From NCBI GenBank assembly GCA_025024175.1, contig QCXZ01000064.1:8122001-8186000 (forward strand): DNA of 64,000 nt, read 5' to 3'. Below, in pieces: positions 11,811 through 62,390 of this stretch (its first letter is position 1; every line of letters starts with the position of its first letter). This DNA comes from Rhyzopertha dominica. Taxonomy: Eukaryota > Arthropoda > Insecta > Coleoptera > Bostrichidae. The notes under the pieces were generated by a model. The model was not told the origin of the DNA. It searched no databases and saw only the letters and a program-made list of their open reading frames with translations. Both the position numbers and the translations under genes were made by a program.

Positions 11811-12139
11811 GAATGCATTGTTTCTAATATTGCTAGTTTGACCAATTGTGCCTTTTAATGGTTGTCTTCGTTTCCGATTTGCTATAATGAATCAACTGTT
11901 TCCAGAATGCATAAGAGGATACCGCATTAAAGTGAATGCATCGTCTCTAATATAGCCAGTTTGACCAATTAAGTCTTGTAATGGTCCTCTTCGCTTCCGA
12001 TCTGCTATAAAAAGCCAACTGTTTTCAGAATGCATACGAGGATGCCGTATTAAAGTGAATGCATCCTCTCTAATATTGCCAGTTTGACCAATTGAGTCTT
12101 GTAATGGTCGTCTTCGCTTCCGATCTCCTATAATGAAGT
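11771..12139 (+). repeat. three tandem 123-bp repeats inside the P-like element
   Basis: Units begin at 11771 (AGCTGTTTCC), 11894 (AACTGTTTCC) and 12017 (AACTGTTTTC), exactly 123 bases apart. Each contains CAGAATGCATA, TTAAAGTGAATGCAT, GTTTGACCAATT and CTTCGNTTCCGAT in the same order. They differ from one another by scattered substitutions, so the duplication is not brand new. Since 123 is divisible by 3, the minus strand shows a repeated open frame (HPRMHSENS-like); this is probably a by-product. The array starts where the transposase similarity stops, so the expansion appears to have interrupted the gene. Confidence 0.85.
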
Positions 12140-12239
12140 ACCTAGCCGCCCTTGTTCTGTACACTTTAACTTACACCTTTAATTACAGAGGGCTCCTTTA
12201 AGTGGAAAAAAGAGTACAAGAAAGTTTTAACTCGTGGGG

Positions 12240-14885
12240 TGACAAAAGTATCATTCTGATAAACATGACAATGTATTTGGTGTATGCATTTATTTAACGA
12301 CTACAATAATATAAATATTTCAGTAATTACAAGTAACTGATTTTAAATGTTAGCTGTACAAGCAAATGTATTTGTACATTTGTAAAACAATGTAGATAAT
12401 ATAATGAAGGCAAATGCTACATATAATAAATAAAAGGGAATACTTTGCACAGCAAAATATTTGAACGGTATATTACATGAAACTGACTAGCAACATAAAA
12501 CAATAAATGATTTACTCACTCAAAGTAGGTACAATCTCCTGTTAGGCGAAGCTATAAAGTTTTTGTAACAGACATTATTTTAATCAGTCTTTACAGCCTA
12601 GTTTATTCACATTATAATTAATAATGCATATATGCTTTTTACAATATAATACTTTGGTATTCTTATTTATCATTTCACACAATTAATTCTCCCTTAACAC
12701 TAATAATTCTAGTGGAGTGGAATGAACATAATGTTTCAAACACTACAAGTGAAGTATTTTTAGTGCACTTTTCAATTAAGTCATGGTAGATGCGATGCCA
12801 CTATATGTAAGAATGGAAACAAACAGTATAAAGTGTAAGATGACAAGTTGAAAATCCTAATATAGAATATGTATACAGACAGTAACAAGTTATGCTCAGT
12901 TTGAGCGTTTGATTTATATTGAGCTTGCGTGATATGAGATGCTGTTTGCCTAACTACATATCGTGTAGCAGTAACTTATGCAATGGTAATCCTGTGATAT
13001 ATTTACACTTTTTTTATAATTTTCATGTCTTATTTTATAAGACAGCAGCCTGATCTGCTAAAACTGCGCAACAGTGGAACATTAATCAGTATGTTCACAA
13101 ACTTGTAAATAACCCTGACTTCTCGAATTATCTCATTTATAAACCAGTCTTAAGTGACTATTAGGCATGTTTTAAATTGATTTTGCTATGTATGTGCAAG
13201 TATTGCGTTTACTTCTAAGGTTTTTTTTAACAATGCCGTAATTAGTAGTAGCTCATGTGCTTTTCATATGATTATACAGGTTCCCTGCACATGCCAAGTT
13301 GCATTTTTAAAATCTAATTATAAAGGTGTTAGTGACATTTTCAGCTTCATAAAGCAATGTAAGCATATTTGGAGATAAAAGCACTATGCTGTCATTAATT
13401 AATTTATGTTTATAACTTTACACTATCAGGGAACTAAGTGCATAAAAAGCTGAATATTGGCAACACTTGCTTAAATTGTTCTAGTGTTTAACTAACAATA
13501 ACAGCCAATAAGCACAACCAAATTCTACCATGTTTTCTAAGGCAATACGCTGTATTATTAGTGTGCCGTAGATATAGGCAGTACATCAAAGTTACAGATA
13601 ACTGCATTAGGGATACCGAACAAACTATTTGTTAGCAACCCTGTTTTCGCCAGCGAATTCAAGCTTCTATGAACTGCCGATAGGCAGCGCCTCATGTTAA
13701 GTGTATGATTTTTGAATATGTTATTCTGATTCAGGCGTGACGCGATCAGGATAAGCTGTAGTAATGCTGGTAGAAATGGATTGATAAATCTGAATGATTT
13801 CACTTAGTAGAGTTATGACATGCTCTCAGCATGATTAGGTAGTTATTTATAAAATAATAGCTTCGAACAAAATCATGTAGGTACTTATATAAGAAAAACA
13901 TAGATTTCTCAAAGCAACATTTAAATAAGACAAACTTGTAACAGATAAAAACCTCTACTATTACAAAAAGGCGCACATATTTGCTGACTATTGTTCAAAA
14001 ACACAAGGTTGTTAATTTTTGAGGCAAGAACGACTCTTTTGCAGGAACTAGTTCACAAACCAACTCTCCAAAAAAAACTGTTTTTACCATTCCTAGTCCT
14101 GTTAAAAAAAAAACAAGTCACACCGTACTAAAGGAAACTCAGTGTTCGGTATCAAATTGTAATTTTAAAAGAACTTTTTAAGGTGTTACTGTGTACGTGT
14201 GAGTAGTTGACATAGTAAATGTAATTTCGGTTTGTAAATAATGCAGAACACAGACGAGAATAAAAACATACAACCTACACCTCATGTAAACTACTCGAAC
14301 ACAACACTTTAATATACTTTCTAAACTACAGTAGGAACTGTATGACAGCTCGGTTTGTTTAGATCAAGGATCTTGACGTGTCGTAGCAAAATTGCCAACA
14401 TCTACGTCAGTACTAATATTGGCGTATTGTAAACGCCTTCTTCTTGACTAGCATCAAAATATATCAACAGGGCTTTAAATCATGAGCCACAAACTCTGTT
14501 CAATTGGACCTAAGCATGAGCTTTTCCAAGATGAGTGAATATGGGATTATAAATAAAAGGATTGTTGCTAAAGACTAAAGATACGTCTCGAGCTAAAAGT
14601 CATAACTAATGAAAAGGATGTTTATCGTTAGAATTCAAAAATCCAGCCAGAGGCAGATCCAAAAAAGATAGTCAGCTCCTGATTCATTACTTTGATATTT
14701 CAGACTATTGTACACACGGTGTTTCACAATTGAATGTCATACATTCTGCTGCATGTCCTTGAAGTGAAATTGTGAAGCAAAGTTTATATAAATATGGGTC
14801 CGGTCAGTATAAAAAATGGAAGTAATGCATTTTAAATCCTATCTTTTTGGCTTTTCTCTCTGCATATGTAAGTCAGGGGTGTGTA
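12240..14885. other. intergenic DNA with no recognised gene
   Basis: No open frame longer than about 80 codons and nothing resembling a known protein. A minus-strand frame at 13558-13803 has no recognisable motif and is not proposed as a gene. The composition is AT-rich and apparently unique. Confidence 0.5.
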
Positions 14886-15085
14886 CAGTCGGTCACAAAA
14901 TTAATGAAACAGTCAGTGGTTATAAATCAATTTCTGCAAACTGATTGCAGCATTATTTATGGAAAAAAAGTGTAATGGTGGTCTTGGGGGAAATACTACC
15001 TAGAATACAAAAATTAAACAATATTTGTTAAATCTCTAATAATGTTTTACAAATACAGATGTTGCACAAATTTTGCAACCAACTG
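14886..15085. mobile_element. 200-bp Tc1/mariner-type MITE
   Basis: The left end CAGTCGGTCACAAAATTAAT (14886) is mirrored at the right end, which reads CAGTTGGTTGCAAAATTTGT on the minus strand from 15085. Both ends are flanked by TA (14884-14885 and 15086-15087), the target duplication of Tc1/mariner elements. There is no coding capacity. Confidence 0.75.
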
Positions 15086-15391
15086 TACATGTAAATATAT
15101 CACAAATGTAATAATTATTACAAAATATTATTTTATCTGTACAATAATGTACATACCATAACCAGACATAGCTGAGAATAACAAACAACATCAAGCTTCA
15201 CATTAGTTTCTTTAACATTTGCTCAATAAGTACCGTGACAGTATTATTCCACAATCACTGAATATAATAACTGTCAAAAACTTGTTTTGTGCATTTTTTT
15301 CTTCTGATGACGTAAAGATGTGATTCCTTTCTTTGATACTGGAAGACATACACATAACATGCAAGTATCTTCTTTACAGTAGTGTTATACC

Positions 15392-16274
15392 CACAGCTGG
15401 GACAGAACTTGTAACTAAGATACTTTTTAGTAACTAAGTTACACTTGATAATTTAGTTACTTTTATTTTGGGTCAAAAAGAAACTAATAACATAGTTCCT
15501 TTTTAAAAATGTAACTGTAGTTGTAACTTTTTTTGTTGTAACGTAGCTAAATTACTTTTCAGTAACTAAGTAACTTTAAAGTAACTAGATTACATCAAAA
15601 TAACTTAAGTTACCATGGAAACTTATTTACTCTGATTTATCTAAGTTACTTTTCTGATCTAATAATACATGCGTGCAGAAGAGAACAACCAAGTTGTTGC
15701 TGTTAAGTGGGCCAGTGTTGCCAGTTACTTTCTTCTCGATGTACAATGTAAATGTTAAAAATATAATAGTTTTGTGGAAAATGTACTAGATTGTGCAACG
15801 CTATCTGACACAAATATCATATAAAATATACCTTTTTAAAGCATGTTTTTATAGGAAATCAAACTCGATAGATACAAATAAATAAAAACAACTTCGTGGA
15901 CAGATGTTTCGAACTTTCAATGCTATGCTAACATTGCACAACATAAAGTTATATTCTTTAAGTAAAATGCAGCTTTCTGTAAGATGCAACGTGGACCAGG
16001 CAGTATAGTGGAACTTCTGGAACGTTTAATCGTGTTCTAATTATTTACTCGACCTTGAAACCTTAATTGTATCACGTACCTTTTGTTTTACTCCCTCCAA
16101 AAATAACTATAAAAAGAACTATTATTTAAGTTACTTACTTGTAACTTGTAACAACGTTGTAACTAAGATACATTCGTAAATAAGTATCTAGTTACGCAAG
16201 TAACTAGTTACTTTCTATTAAGTAACAATGCAAAGTAACTTAGTTACATTTCAAAAGTAACTTTCCCAGCTCTG
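15392..16274. mobile_element. 883-bp non-autonomous hAT element with 8-bp target duplication
   Basis: The left end CACAGCTGGGACAG and the right end, minus strand from 16274, CAGAGCTGGGAAAG form the inverted termini. The 8-bp sequence GTTATACC occurs immediately outside both (15384-15391 and 16275-16282), the hallmark of hAT insertion. Both subterminal regions are packed with copies of GTAACTTAGTTAC-like palindromes in both orientations, probably transposase-binding motifs. There is no transposase reading frame. It lies about 280 bp downstream of the myosin stop codon, so it may overlap the 3' untranslated region. Confidence 0.9.
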
Positions 16275-16550
16275 GTTATACCTTTACATCACATACTAAA
16301 AACATTTTGGTATTAAAAATCACAGTTACAAACGTAATACTGCAACAAATGGCAACCCTAGAAAATCATGTAAAAAAAGGTGCAAAATTTGAACAGATTT
16401 CGAGATTCGCTTAAAGATTATAATTAATGCGCCCTGCACACCAAAAATGTACCTACTGCCTATATAGAACTCTAATTTCGCACCACCAGGTGAAAGCACC
16501 CACATTCAATAATGCCTTGCTTTCACCTGATCCGCGAAAGTAACCCTCTT

Positions 16551-55270
<38,720 letters not shown>

Positions 55271-56104
55271 CTGAATTTATGTTAAGGAAANAAATCCACA
55301 AGTTTTGTCTATCTAAANATCTAAATACATACTACATCGNGTGCTTAAAACATTGATGGCAGTAATAATTGTACTATCTTGCAAGCAACCAAAACATATC
55401 TAAAGGAAGGCATCTCTTTAAAAGCCAGTGTGATATGCTTAATGGTAAACCGTAAAAGCATATGCCAGATCACTTAGCGGGCTGGAAATTAACTTCTCAG
55501 AACTGAATGCTTATGAATACACATGTAATCGGTATGTTTGTGTAGAGACTGGCATGTATTTAACAGCTTTAACTAAATAATCAGTCATGTAAGGCATTCT
55601 TGTTACTGTGGACTAAGCTGGTGTGAATGTTTATAACTTGCAAATAATACACTATATTTTTAATTTAAATATAATTCCAAGAATTCAATATACGAAAGAA
55701 ATTGCTTTGAAGTAACATACTATTGTTTTTATAAAGGATTGTATTTTTTTGACCAGACTAGTAAATTGTTGACTTAAAAAATAATGACCCTATTATAAAA
55801 TTAAGGCTAAGAATTCGTAGAACAACATTCATTCATAAAACGTTATATCTGACATCAATAGAAGAATAATTAATAATTAACGAAATTACATTAAACGTCA
55901 CACTTCAATCAAAAAGACATTTGTTATCATAATTGCTACGAATAAAAATAACATGCTCAGAATTCTCAAACTAGAATAGAATGTACGTTTATTACAAGAT
56001 TTACCATATTGTTGTTTGTTGCTTAAATAAAATTTTTCTGAATAATTTGAATTAAATTCGTATTAATTATTGTACGAAACATTTTTTTGCAAAATGTTAA
56101 ATAA

Positions 56105-56195
56105 ACGAATGAATGTTGACATGTTGTTTTCCGGGCTGGTTCCCACGTTGCTTGTTTGATTTGACGTTTCGACAACAACCACGGAAGCCTTCAAA
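56105..56195. repeat. Penelope-like end repeat, copy 1
   Basis: CATGTTGTTTTCCGGGCTGG followed by TGACGTTTCGACA matches 63782-63836 (CATGTTGTTTTCCGAGCTGG ... TGACGTTTCGACA), which precedes a Penelope-type reverse transcriptase at the right edge. Confidence 0.5.
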
Positions 56196-56349
56196 CCAAA
56201 AACGAATAAATGTTGAAATGGAAAATGGCAAATATCTCGGGTTTGGCTCAACCCTTTCAAGGACAAGGATTATTTCCACAAGCTTTTACCTCACTATAAA
56301 CTGCAATGTTCAATGCTGGCTTACAGAGCGCAGGAGGATGTTTTCTCTA

Positions 56350-57345
56350 AGCTTTACCTAAATATAGACCTATTTAAAACGCAATGTAAAACTTTACACC
56401 TCATTAAAGCGAAAACCGCATTTTCATGTTTTGGTTTAAAATATTGAGTTGAATGTCTATTGCAGTTTCTAGGATTTAAACAGAAATAAAGGTACACTTT
56501 GTTTTTTATTGTACCCCACAAAAGGAAATCCAAAACGGACAAATCTGGAGAAAGGGGCGGGCATGCAACAGGTCCGTTTCTTCCTATCCACGTGTTTGCA
56601 TACATTTGTTCAAGACANTTCCTTACTTGCACTGTATTATGAGGAGGTGCTCCAATGTTTTGGAATCACTCCATTGTTACAAGCACCTCCAAGTTTAAGT
56701 ATTGTAGGATTTCTTCAAAGTCATTTTGTAAAAAAAATGAAGGTAACGTTCACCACTTAAGGAGTCGTAAAAATGTATGGACCTAGAATGGTGGACCCAA
56801 TAATATGGTACCAAACTTTAAACCGAAATCTGATTTGGGGGTCTTCTTTGTTGCGAGGGTTTCTTGTGCCAAGAGGTGTTCATTATGTCGGATAAACATA
56901 CCGCAAATTTTAAATTTTGTTTCATCCGACCACATAAACTGTGGGTCTTCTGCTCATATGTTTCTATACCAGTTACAAAACTCCAGACGCCGATCTTCAT
57001 CCCCAGCATGTAATGTTACGCTAGGGGTGAAATTTATGTAATTTCAATACTTTAACAACAGTGCTTTCTGAAGTGCCAGTATTTAAAGTAATTTTACGGG
57101 CTGAACATGGCGGATTTATGTTTACACTTGCCAAAATGTTTATTTGTGTAGCTCCATTTATACCTCTGGCCTGATATCTTGGTTTAAAAAAAGAGCCACA
57201 TTGTTCTAAGTTAGAGTAAAGTCTTTTAAATTGCTTTAAAGAACGCTGATGTCGATCTTGGTAGCGATGAAAGTTATTGTTCAGATGCTTGAACGGAATT
57301 TTTGCGGCATATGATGTAGCATTCAACCATATTAAGCTTTTCTAG
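56350..57345 (-). pseudogene. mariner-family transposase relic
   Basis: Minus-strand order: a helix-turn-helix trace (STVVKVLKLHKFHP near 57035), a helical region and RFKVWYHIIGS near 56810. Next come IGAPPHNTVQV near 56635, WIGRNGPVACPPLSPDLSV LDFLLWGTIKNKVY (split) near 56500-56590 and a C-terminus. It has several frameshifts and stops. DUF4817-type mariner. Confidence 0.7.
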
Positions 57346-58579
57346 ATTTGAAAACTCCATTTTCAACTTACAAATTCGTGAATTTTTAGTGCTCAGTTTT
57401 AACTAACTGCCAGATACAAGAAACAATTGTTCCATGGCTAACTATTTAAAAACAATACGAAAATAATATAGAAAATTGACCATTACTCTCGTATTTTTTC
57501 AAAATAGCTATACTGAGTGTTATATCGTTGAATAGGTAAAAAATCGCCGACATTATGAATGCATAGCCATAGTTTCTATTTAAAAAACCCATTATTTTAT
57601 GTAATATCTCAAATACGACAAAACGCCTAACAAACTGGAGTACACTACTTTATTAAGGGTAAAATTACAACTTTTATATTTACATTTTTGTAACATCAAA
57701 AATAAATGAGATAAAAGGATTTAAAGAAATATATAGGTACCTAAAATTTAGTTTTTTCAAAATATCTAGGCCATAAACTTTTTATTTAATAACCAAAACG
57801 TTTAACCTTCTATCTAGCTCTGATAGTTTTTGAGACCCCCATAATGGTCATCGAAAAAACTCAGCCTGTATATAATTTTGTATAAAGCATAATTTAATGA
57901 CATCACATCTTTATCATAAACTGGGGAGCATAACTCTTGAATTATACGTTTTTCTTCAAATGCAAACGTAAATTAATGTAAGAGGGATAAAAGAAACGAA
58001 AATAATAAGTAATAAGTATTCAGAGTCATTTATATTAACAGTTACTGTATTTTAATAAAATAATTTTTTTAAATTTGACTTCTACACTACAGCCCCATCT
58101 AAATTTCACACCGAATTGAACAAATTTTAAGAAAACATTCGTACATTAATAATGGTTTGGTCTCCATTCTTCCTAATTAGCTCAAAAATTCTAGAATTCA
58201 TGCTTCCCACCAAATTATTTAATATTCTTGGTTCAAAATTGGCCCAAACCTCTTCCAATGAATTTTTAAGTTAATTTATGGTGGTATGCTGTCGGTTATC
58301 CGCACATACTAGATACCCCAAAGGTTTTCAATTGAGTTCATGTCCGGTGAAGAAGAGGGGCACTCTAACAATTCGGCATTTTGGTTGGCAAGCGAAGCCA
58401 TCGACTCTCTACTGACATGAATCCTCGCATTACCTTGTTGGAAAATGAAATCTCGTTCGTAACTGTTATTTAAAAAAGGCATTAAATTTGTCTCAAGAAC
58501 TTGAATGTACTCTCGACTGTTCATTCGTGTTGATGGGTAAGCCAATGTTAAAACGCCTGCTTTTGTAAAGCCACCCCAT

Positions 58580-60207
58580 CTATCTATCTATCTATCTTCT
58601 GCGGTGCGACCCTGCAAAAGGGGCGGGGCGCTGCACTTAGACCTTTCGATCCATTGTGCCCGCACCGTAGCTTAGAAGAGTCCTGCCTTCTCAAAGAAGT
58701 GCAGTATCTCTTTCCAAGGTAATCTATAAAGATCTTCAGTCTTAATAAATTGAGACCCAAATTCTCCAAACCTTTTGCCCCCTAGCGGTCCGCAGTTGGT
58801 AAGGAGGTGAATCGGAGTTTCCTCCTCTTCTGAGCAGAACCTACAGGTGCTACTTTCCACTACACCCATATTATATAGGTGTTTATTGAGCCGGCAGTGT
58901 CCCGTGAGGACACCCACCACTAATCGCAATTGAGAGCGACTCCGGCTTAAAAGCCATTTGCGTTCCTGGGCAAGCGTAGGTCCAGTGATGAAGGCCCTAG
59001 ATTGCCTCAGTTCCGGCGCGTCTTCCCAATACAGGTAAAACTGACGACCAAGCCACTTTGTGATCTCGGCCCTCAGTCTGCTTTCTGGAATGGCGATGGA
59101 AGGCTGTGGTCCGAGATAACGTGCGGACGCCGCCTTCTTCGCTAATTCATCAGCCATTTCATTGCCTTCAATGCCTGCATGAGCAGGCACCCAAATCAAG
59201 TTAACCCGATTATGTTGGGCCAACCTTACTAATGTGTTACGACAGTCCAGTAAAAGGCCGGAGCGCACCCTAACACAGGTAAGCGCTCGAAGTGCCGCCT
59301 GGCTATCGCAGCAAATGTAAATATGCAGTCCGGAATACCCTCTTCTGAGGTTCTCATGAGCACATGCCAGAATTGCATAAATTTCCGCTTGGAATACGCT
59401 AGGGTACTCTCCTAGTGACAAACTGAGTTGCACCCTCGGAGATGTACCACATACTCCCGCGCCTGTGCCTGTGTCCATTTTAGATCCATCTGTGTACCAG
59501 ATGAGTCCTTGTGGCACAAGCATGTTTTCACCATTCAGAAACCACTCCTCTTTATCGGGGATAACGATTCTGTATGGTGTCTTAAAACACATAGTCGTGT
59601 TAATCCTATCTCTTGTCATTGAGAGAATAGCTTGATCTCCGTTCGGTACAGAGAGCGCTATACGGTGCCCTTCTCCCCCAGACTTCCAATTACCTAACCC
59701 CTGCAATCTAAAGGCCGCTTTCCGGGCTTCATACTCTACCCTTACGTGTAGAGGTTCCAGTCCCAGAAGTACCTCCATAGATGCAGTAGGTGTCGTTCTC
59801 ATGCCACCGGTTATCATAAGACAGCCCAGTCGTTGAATTTGTGCTAATGCCTTCCTGATATTGTGTTTCGCAGTAGAGCGCCACCATACCAGGGCGGCGT
59901 AAGTAATGAGAGGTCTCACCACAGTTGTGTACAGCCAGTACGCGACCTGTGGTTGAAGTCCCCAACTGTTTCCCCAAAGACGTCTGCACACCCACAGTGT
60001 TGCACACGCCTTTCGGCTGATTTCGTTAACATGATCCGTCCAAGCAAGTTTGGAATCCAGGGTTACACCTAGATACCTCACCGTCGGTACCGGATTCAAT
60101 GTTACGTTTTGCAAAGAAGGCCATCGAATGGATCCCTGTTTACGTTTATTTGTGAACACCAAGAGTTCCATCTTTGCCGGATTAACCGACAAGCCTCTTT
60201 GTTCACA
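58580..60207 (-). mobile_element. 5'-truncated I/R1-group LINE with 9-bp target duplication, apparently young
   Basis: The insertion is flanked by identical CCACCCCAT at 58571-58579 and 60208-60216. The 5' end (60207) is truncated in the RT domain and the 3' end carries a short (TAGA)n tail at 58580-58597, as seen in site-independent non-LTR elements. The reading frame is uninterrupted, and GC content is well above the surrounding DNA. Confidence 0.9.
58672..60207 (-). pseudogene. LINE ORF2 C-terminal part: RT thumb, RNase H, Cys/His tail
   Basis: About 511 codons open without a stop. The N-terminal end reads CEQRGLSVNPAKMELLVFTN and RYLGVTLDSKLAWTDHV, the RT thumb region. Next come TTVVRPLITYAALVWW and a ribonuclease H domain with all four acids in place: WYTDGSK, FQAEIYAIL, CCDSQAALRAL and HAGIEGNEMADELAKKA. 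The end has TGHCRLNKHLYNMG and a CRFCSEEEETPIHLLTNC cysteine/histidine motif. This domain order fits I, R1 or LOA-related LINEs. The RT catalytic palm and ORF1 are missing through 5' truncation, so the copy cannot move by itself. Confidence 0.85.
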
Positions 60208-60958
60208 CCACCCCATACCATTAACGCCCACCTCCAAAGTTTCGTTTTGAAAGATACTCAGGTTCTCTCCTCAAATCTCGCCAATAACAGTTGAAATCAT
60301 TTGGACTACCAAGATTAAATTTTTTCATCAGAAAATATAATCTGCTGTAGCAATAATTCTTTTTGGAGCACTGGGCGAAATTTTTTTCTTAGGGCCACCT
60401 TTCTTGTTTGTGTCATACTGTTGAGGGTTTCGCAAATAATTGGCGACAACTTTACGACACCGGTAAATTCTTTGAGCAATTTTTCGGCTACGATTTTACC
60501 TTTTTCCACGAGGCATTTTTAACACAATCATTATGTTATGTTAGTTATGCACCATGCAAATTTTAGAAACACCATTAAATTATGGAAATTATTAATAAAT
60601 TACTTTAAATAGTCCAGTTCCTATTATTTTTATTTCTTTTATCCTTCTGGTAAGTTACATTAAATTACGTTTGCATTTGGCCAAGAAAAACTGATAATTC
60701 AAGGTTAGGCTATAGTTATGCTTCCCAGTGTACTAAAAGACTGCAATTTTTCGATCGTCTCAAATTAAAGCTCTTTGTAAATCTTAAGAGACCTGTTTCA
60801 GCGTTTTTTTTTACTCTTTGTAAATTTTGAATTTAATTTTTACTTTCTCAACTATCGGTGTAACAAAATTTTTGATTATTATGAACTAAGTACCTGTGCA
60901 AAATATATAAATGTATAAGGAAGTGCATTTTTCCATTTGAGCAGTTTATTAAAAAAAT

Positions 60959-61404
60959 AATAAAAATGGCTATACGACGGTGAATGCTTTCATCGTCCAT
61001 AATATAAGATAATATTTTGTCGGATAGATCGCTGTCTCTTGAAAACACTGACAAAAAGTTAATAGTCTGACGTTTCGATTACACCTGTAATCTTTGTCAA
61101 AGACGAAGAACCTCAAAATTTGTCTGACACAAGTTCAAACAAAATTTTGAAAGTAAATAAACAAATCACCAAGGATGCGAGACGTCATAGAAACAACGTG
61201 CCAACCTGATAGAAAAGAACCTAACGACGAAAAAGGAACTACCTACCTACTAGATATACACGAACTACTTAATACAAGGTAACTACAAAATATCTTTGAC
61301 AAAGATTTCAGGTGTAATCGAAACGTCAGACTATTAATTTTTTGTCAGTGTTTTCAAGAGACAGCGATCTATCCGACAAAATATTATCTAATAAAAATGG
61401 CTAT
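60959..61404. mobile_element. inverted-repeat element with 15-bp direct duplication (Penelope pseudo-LTR-like)
   Basis: AATAAAAATGGCTAT is present at 60959-60973 and again at 61390-61404. Inside lie two about 96-bp arms in opposite orientation (61007-61104 and 61294-61389) sharing ATTTTGTCGGATAGATCGCT, GTCTCTTGAAAACACTGACA and GTCTGACGTTTCGATTACAC, with few mismatches. About 190 bp of unrelated sequence separates them. The GACGTTTCGATTACA...TTTGTCAAAGA motif resembles Penelope-like trailers, so an inverted pair of pseudo-LTRs is the best guess. Confidence 0.65.
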
Positions 61405-61459
61405 TGATATTTGATATCTCATGTTATAATCAATAAATAAGTAACACAGAAAACAAGTG

Positions 61460-61885
61460 GTCTTATTAAAGCACGGCATGGAAGCACAAGAGCGTCTATA
61501 TTTTCTCCCCGAAGGGCACGACGGTATTTGACGTTTTAATTAATAAAACGAACCTAATATAATTACCGCCCTAAATCTGTCGTCACCACTTTCGTTAAGT
61601 TTCTTAACCCAGAATGGTATACCGCGCTAGCGTTTTGTAAAGGTAACACTGTAATCAGACTACACAAGGTGGCCAGCACTTAGCGTCCTGTTAGCCATCA
61701 AATGGAGCGACTGCGATAATCCTAAACAANGAGGGGTGGTAACAGCCCCGTTTCGCGTTATACGAGGGAGAGCGATGGACGACACGCATACGTGAAATCC
61801 CCGGGGGCTGAATGATCTAGTTTTTCGAAGAATGACTCACCACGAGGCGCCTCGTTGCATAAAGGGAGGGAGTGTGGTATCAACT
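61460..61885 (-). promoter_or_regulatory. CpG-rich island, candidate promoter/first-exon region of the myosin gene
   Basis: This is the only extended CpG-rich, apparently unique stretch in the right third (CCGCGCTAGCG, GTTTCGCGTTATACG, CGAGGCGCCTCG). On the minus strand it contains a possible short coding start at 61859 (ATG CAA CGA GGC GCC) immediately followed by a donor-like GTGAGT. Its position about 6.6 kb upstream of the first visible motor exon would suit a leader exon, but nothing links the two in the sequence. Confidence 0.3.
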
Positions 61886-62390
61886 GGAATTATTATAGTA
61901 GGTGCTGAGCATAATGGGCATAAAAATAGCCACCGTCTCTCGCAGCAAAGATAGAACCAAAAGTGATTCATATATTCAAATGGATTTTGGAAGAACAAAA
62001 CAAAATGGAAATTTCCTCCAAGTCCATTTTAGCTTCATAATATTTTAATGTTCGAAAAAAACGAATCATCTGTTTATTTCCGCACTTGTAACACGTATGT
62101 AGCAAAAATTTTGTCCAAAAATGCTTCTAGGGATACTTCGAATTGCATGTAAAATGATTTCATTATTTGGACATCCGTACAGGACTCGTTGGTAATTTAT
62201 TCTTTGAAATGTCTTACAAAAAAATTTGGCAGCATTTTTAAATCGATTATTGACGTTTATAATCTTAGTTATTATAGTATCCCTTCATGATTATGCCACT
62301 GGTTGGCCAACTTCCCAAACAGGAACTTTCAAGATTAAAATATTTCTATTAAGACTTTTTATCGTTCGATTAAGAATTCTGAGTAAAAAC

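Larger units (their letters stand above)
8603..12240 (+). mobile_element. P-element-like transposon, decayed; ends not defined
   Basis: The boundaries given are the limits of sequence attributable to the element, not proven ends. The leader at 8603-9087 contains the hairpin at 8711-8762. The transposase pseudogene runs from 9088 to about 11800, a 3 x 123 bp tandem repeat follows at 11771-12139, and a trace of a further exon (acceptor TTACAG before AGGGCTCC) is near 12187. No terminal inverted repeats or 8-bp target duplication could be found. Confidence 0.6.
58130..60540 (-). mobile_element. Tc1-like transposon relic split by a LINE
   Basis: The N-terminal part (60540 down to 60217) reads RKVVANYLRNPQQYDTNKKG, APKRIIATA, then IIFSDEKI, NDFNCYWRDLRREPEYLS and KRNFGGG. 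The C-terminal part (58570 to about 58135) resumes with TKAGVLTLAYPSTRMNSREY, FIFQQGNARIHVSRESM, PSSSPDMNSIENLWG, SLEEVWANFEPRILNNL. Order and the DDE spacing identify a Tc1 transposase. Sequence between RIIATA and IIFSDEK is deleted. The 1628-bp insertion at 58580-60207 separates the halves cleanly. Confidence 0.8.

Noticed and set aside
11771..12139. CRISPR-like or satellite array
   Set aside because: Units are contiguous 123-bp repeats with no spacers, only three copies, within a transposon in an eukaryotic sequence.
11892..12164. Minus-strand repeated open frame (90 codons)
   Set aside because: It exists because the tandem period (123 bp) is divisible by three; no start context, no family match.
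13558..13803. 81-codon minus-strand frame in intergenic DNA
   Set aside because: No recognisable motif and length is within chance for this region.
59428..60294. Several plus-strand frames of 60-70 codons
   Set aside because: All are shadows of the long LINE frame on the minus strand.
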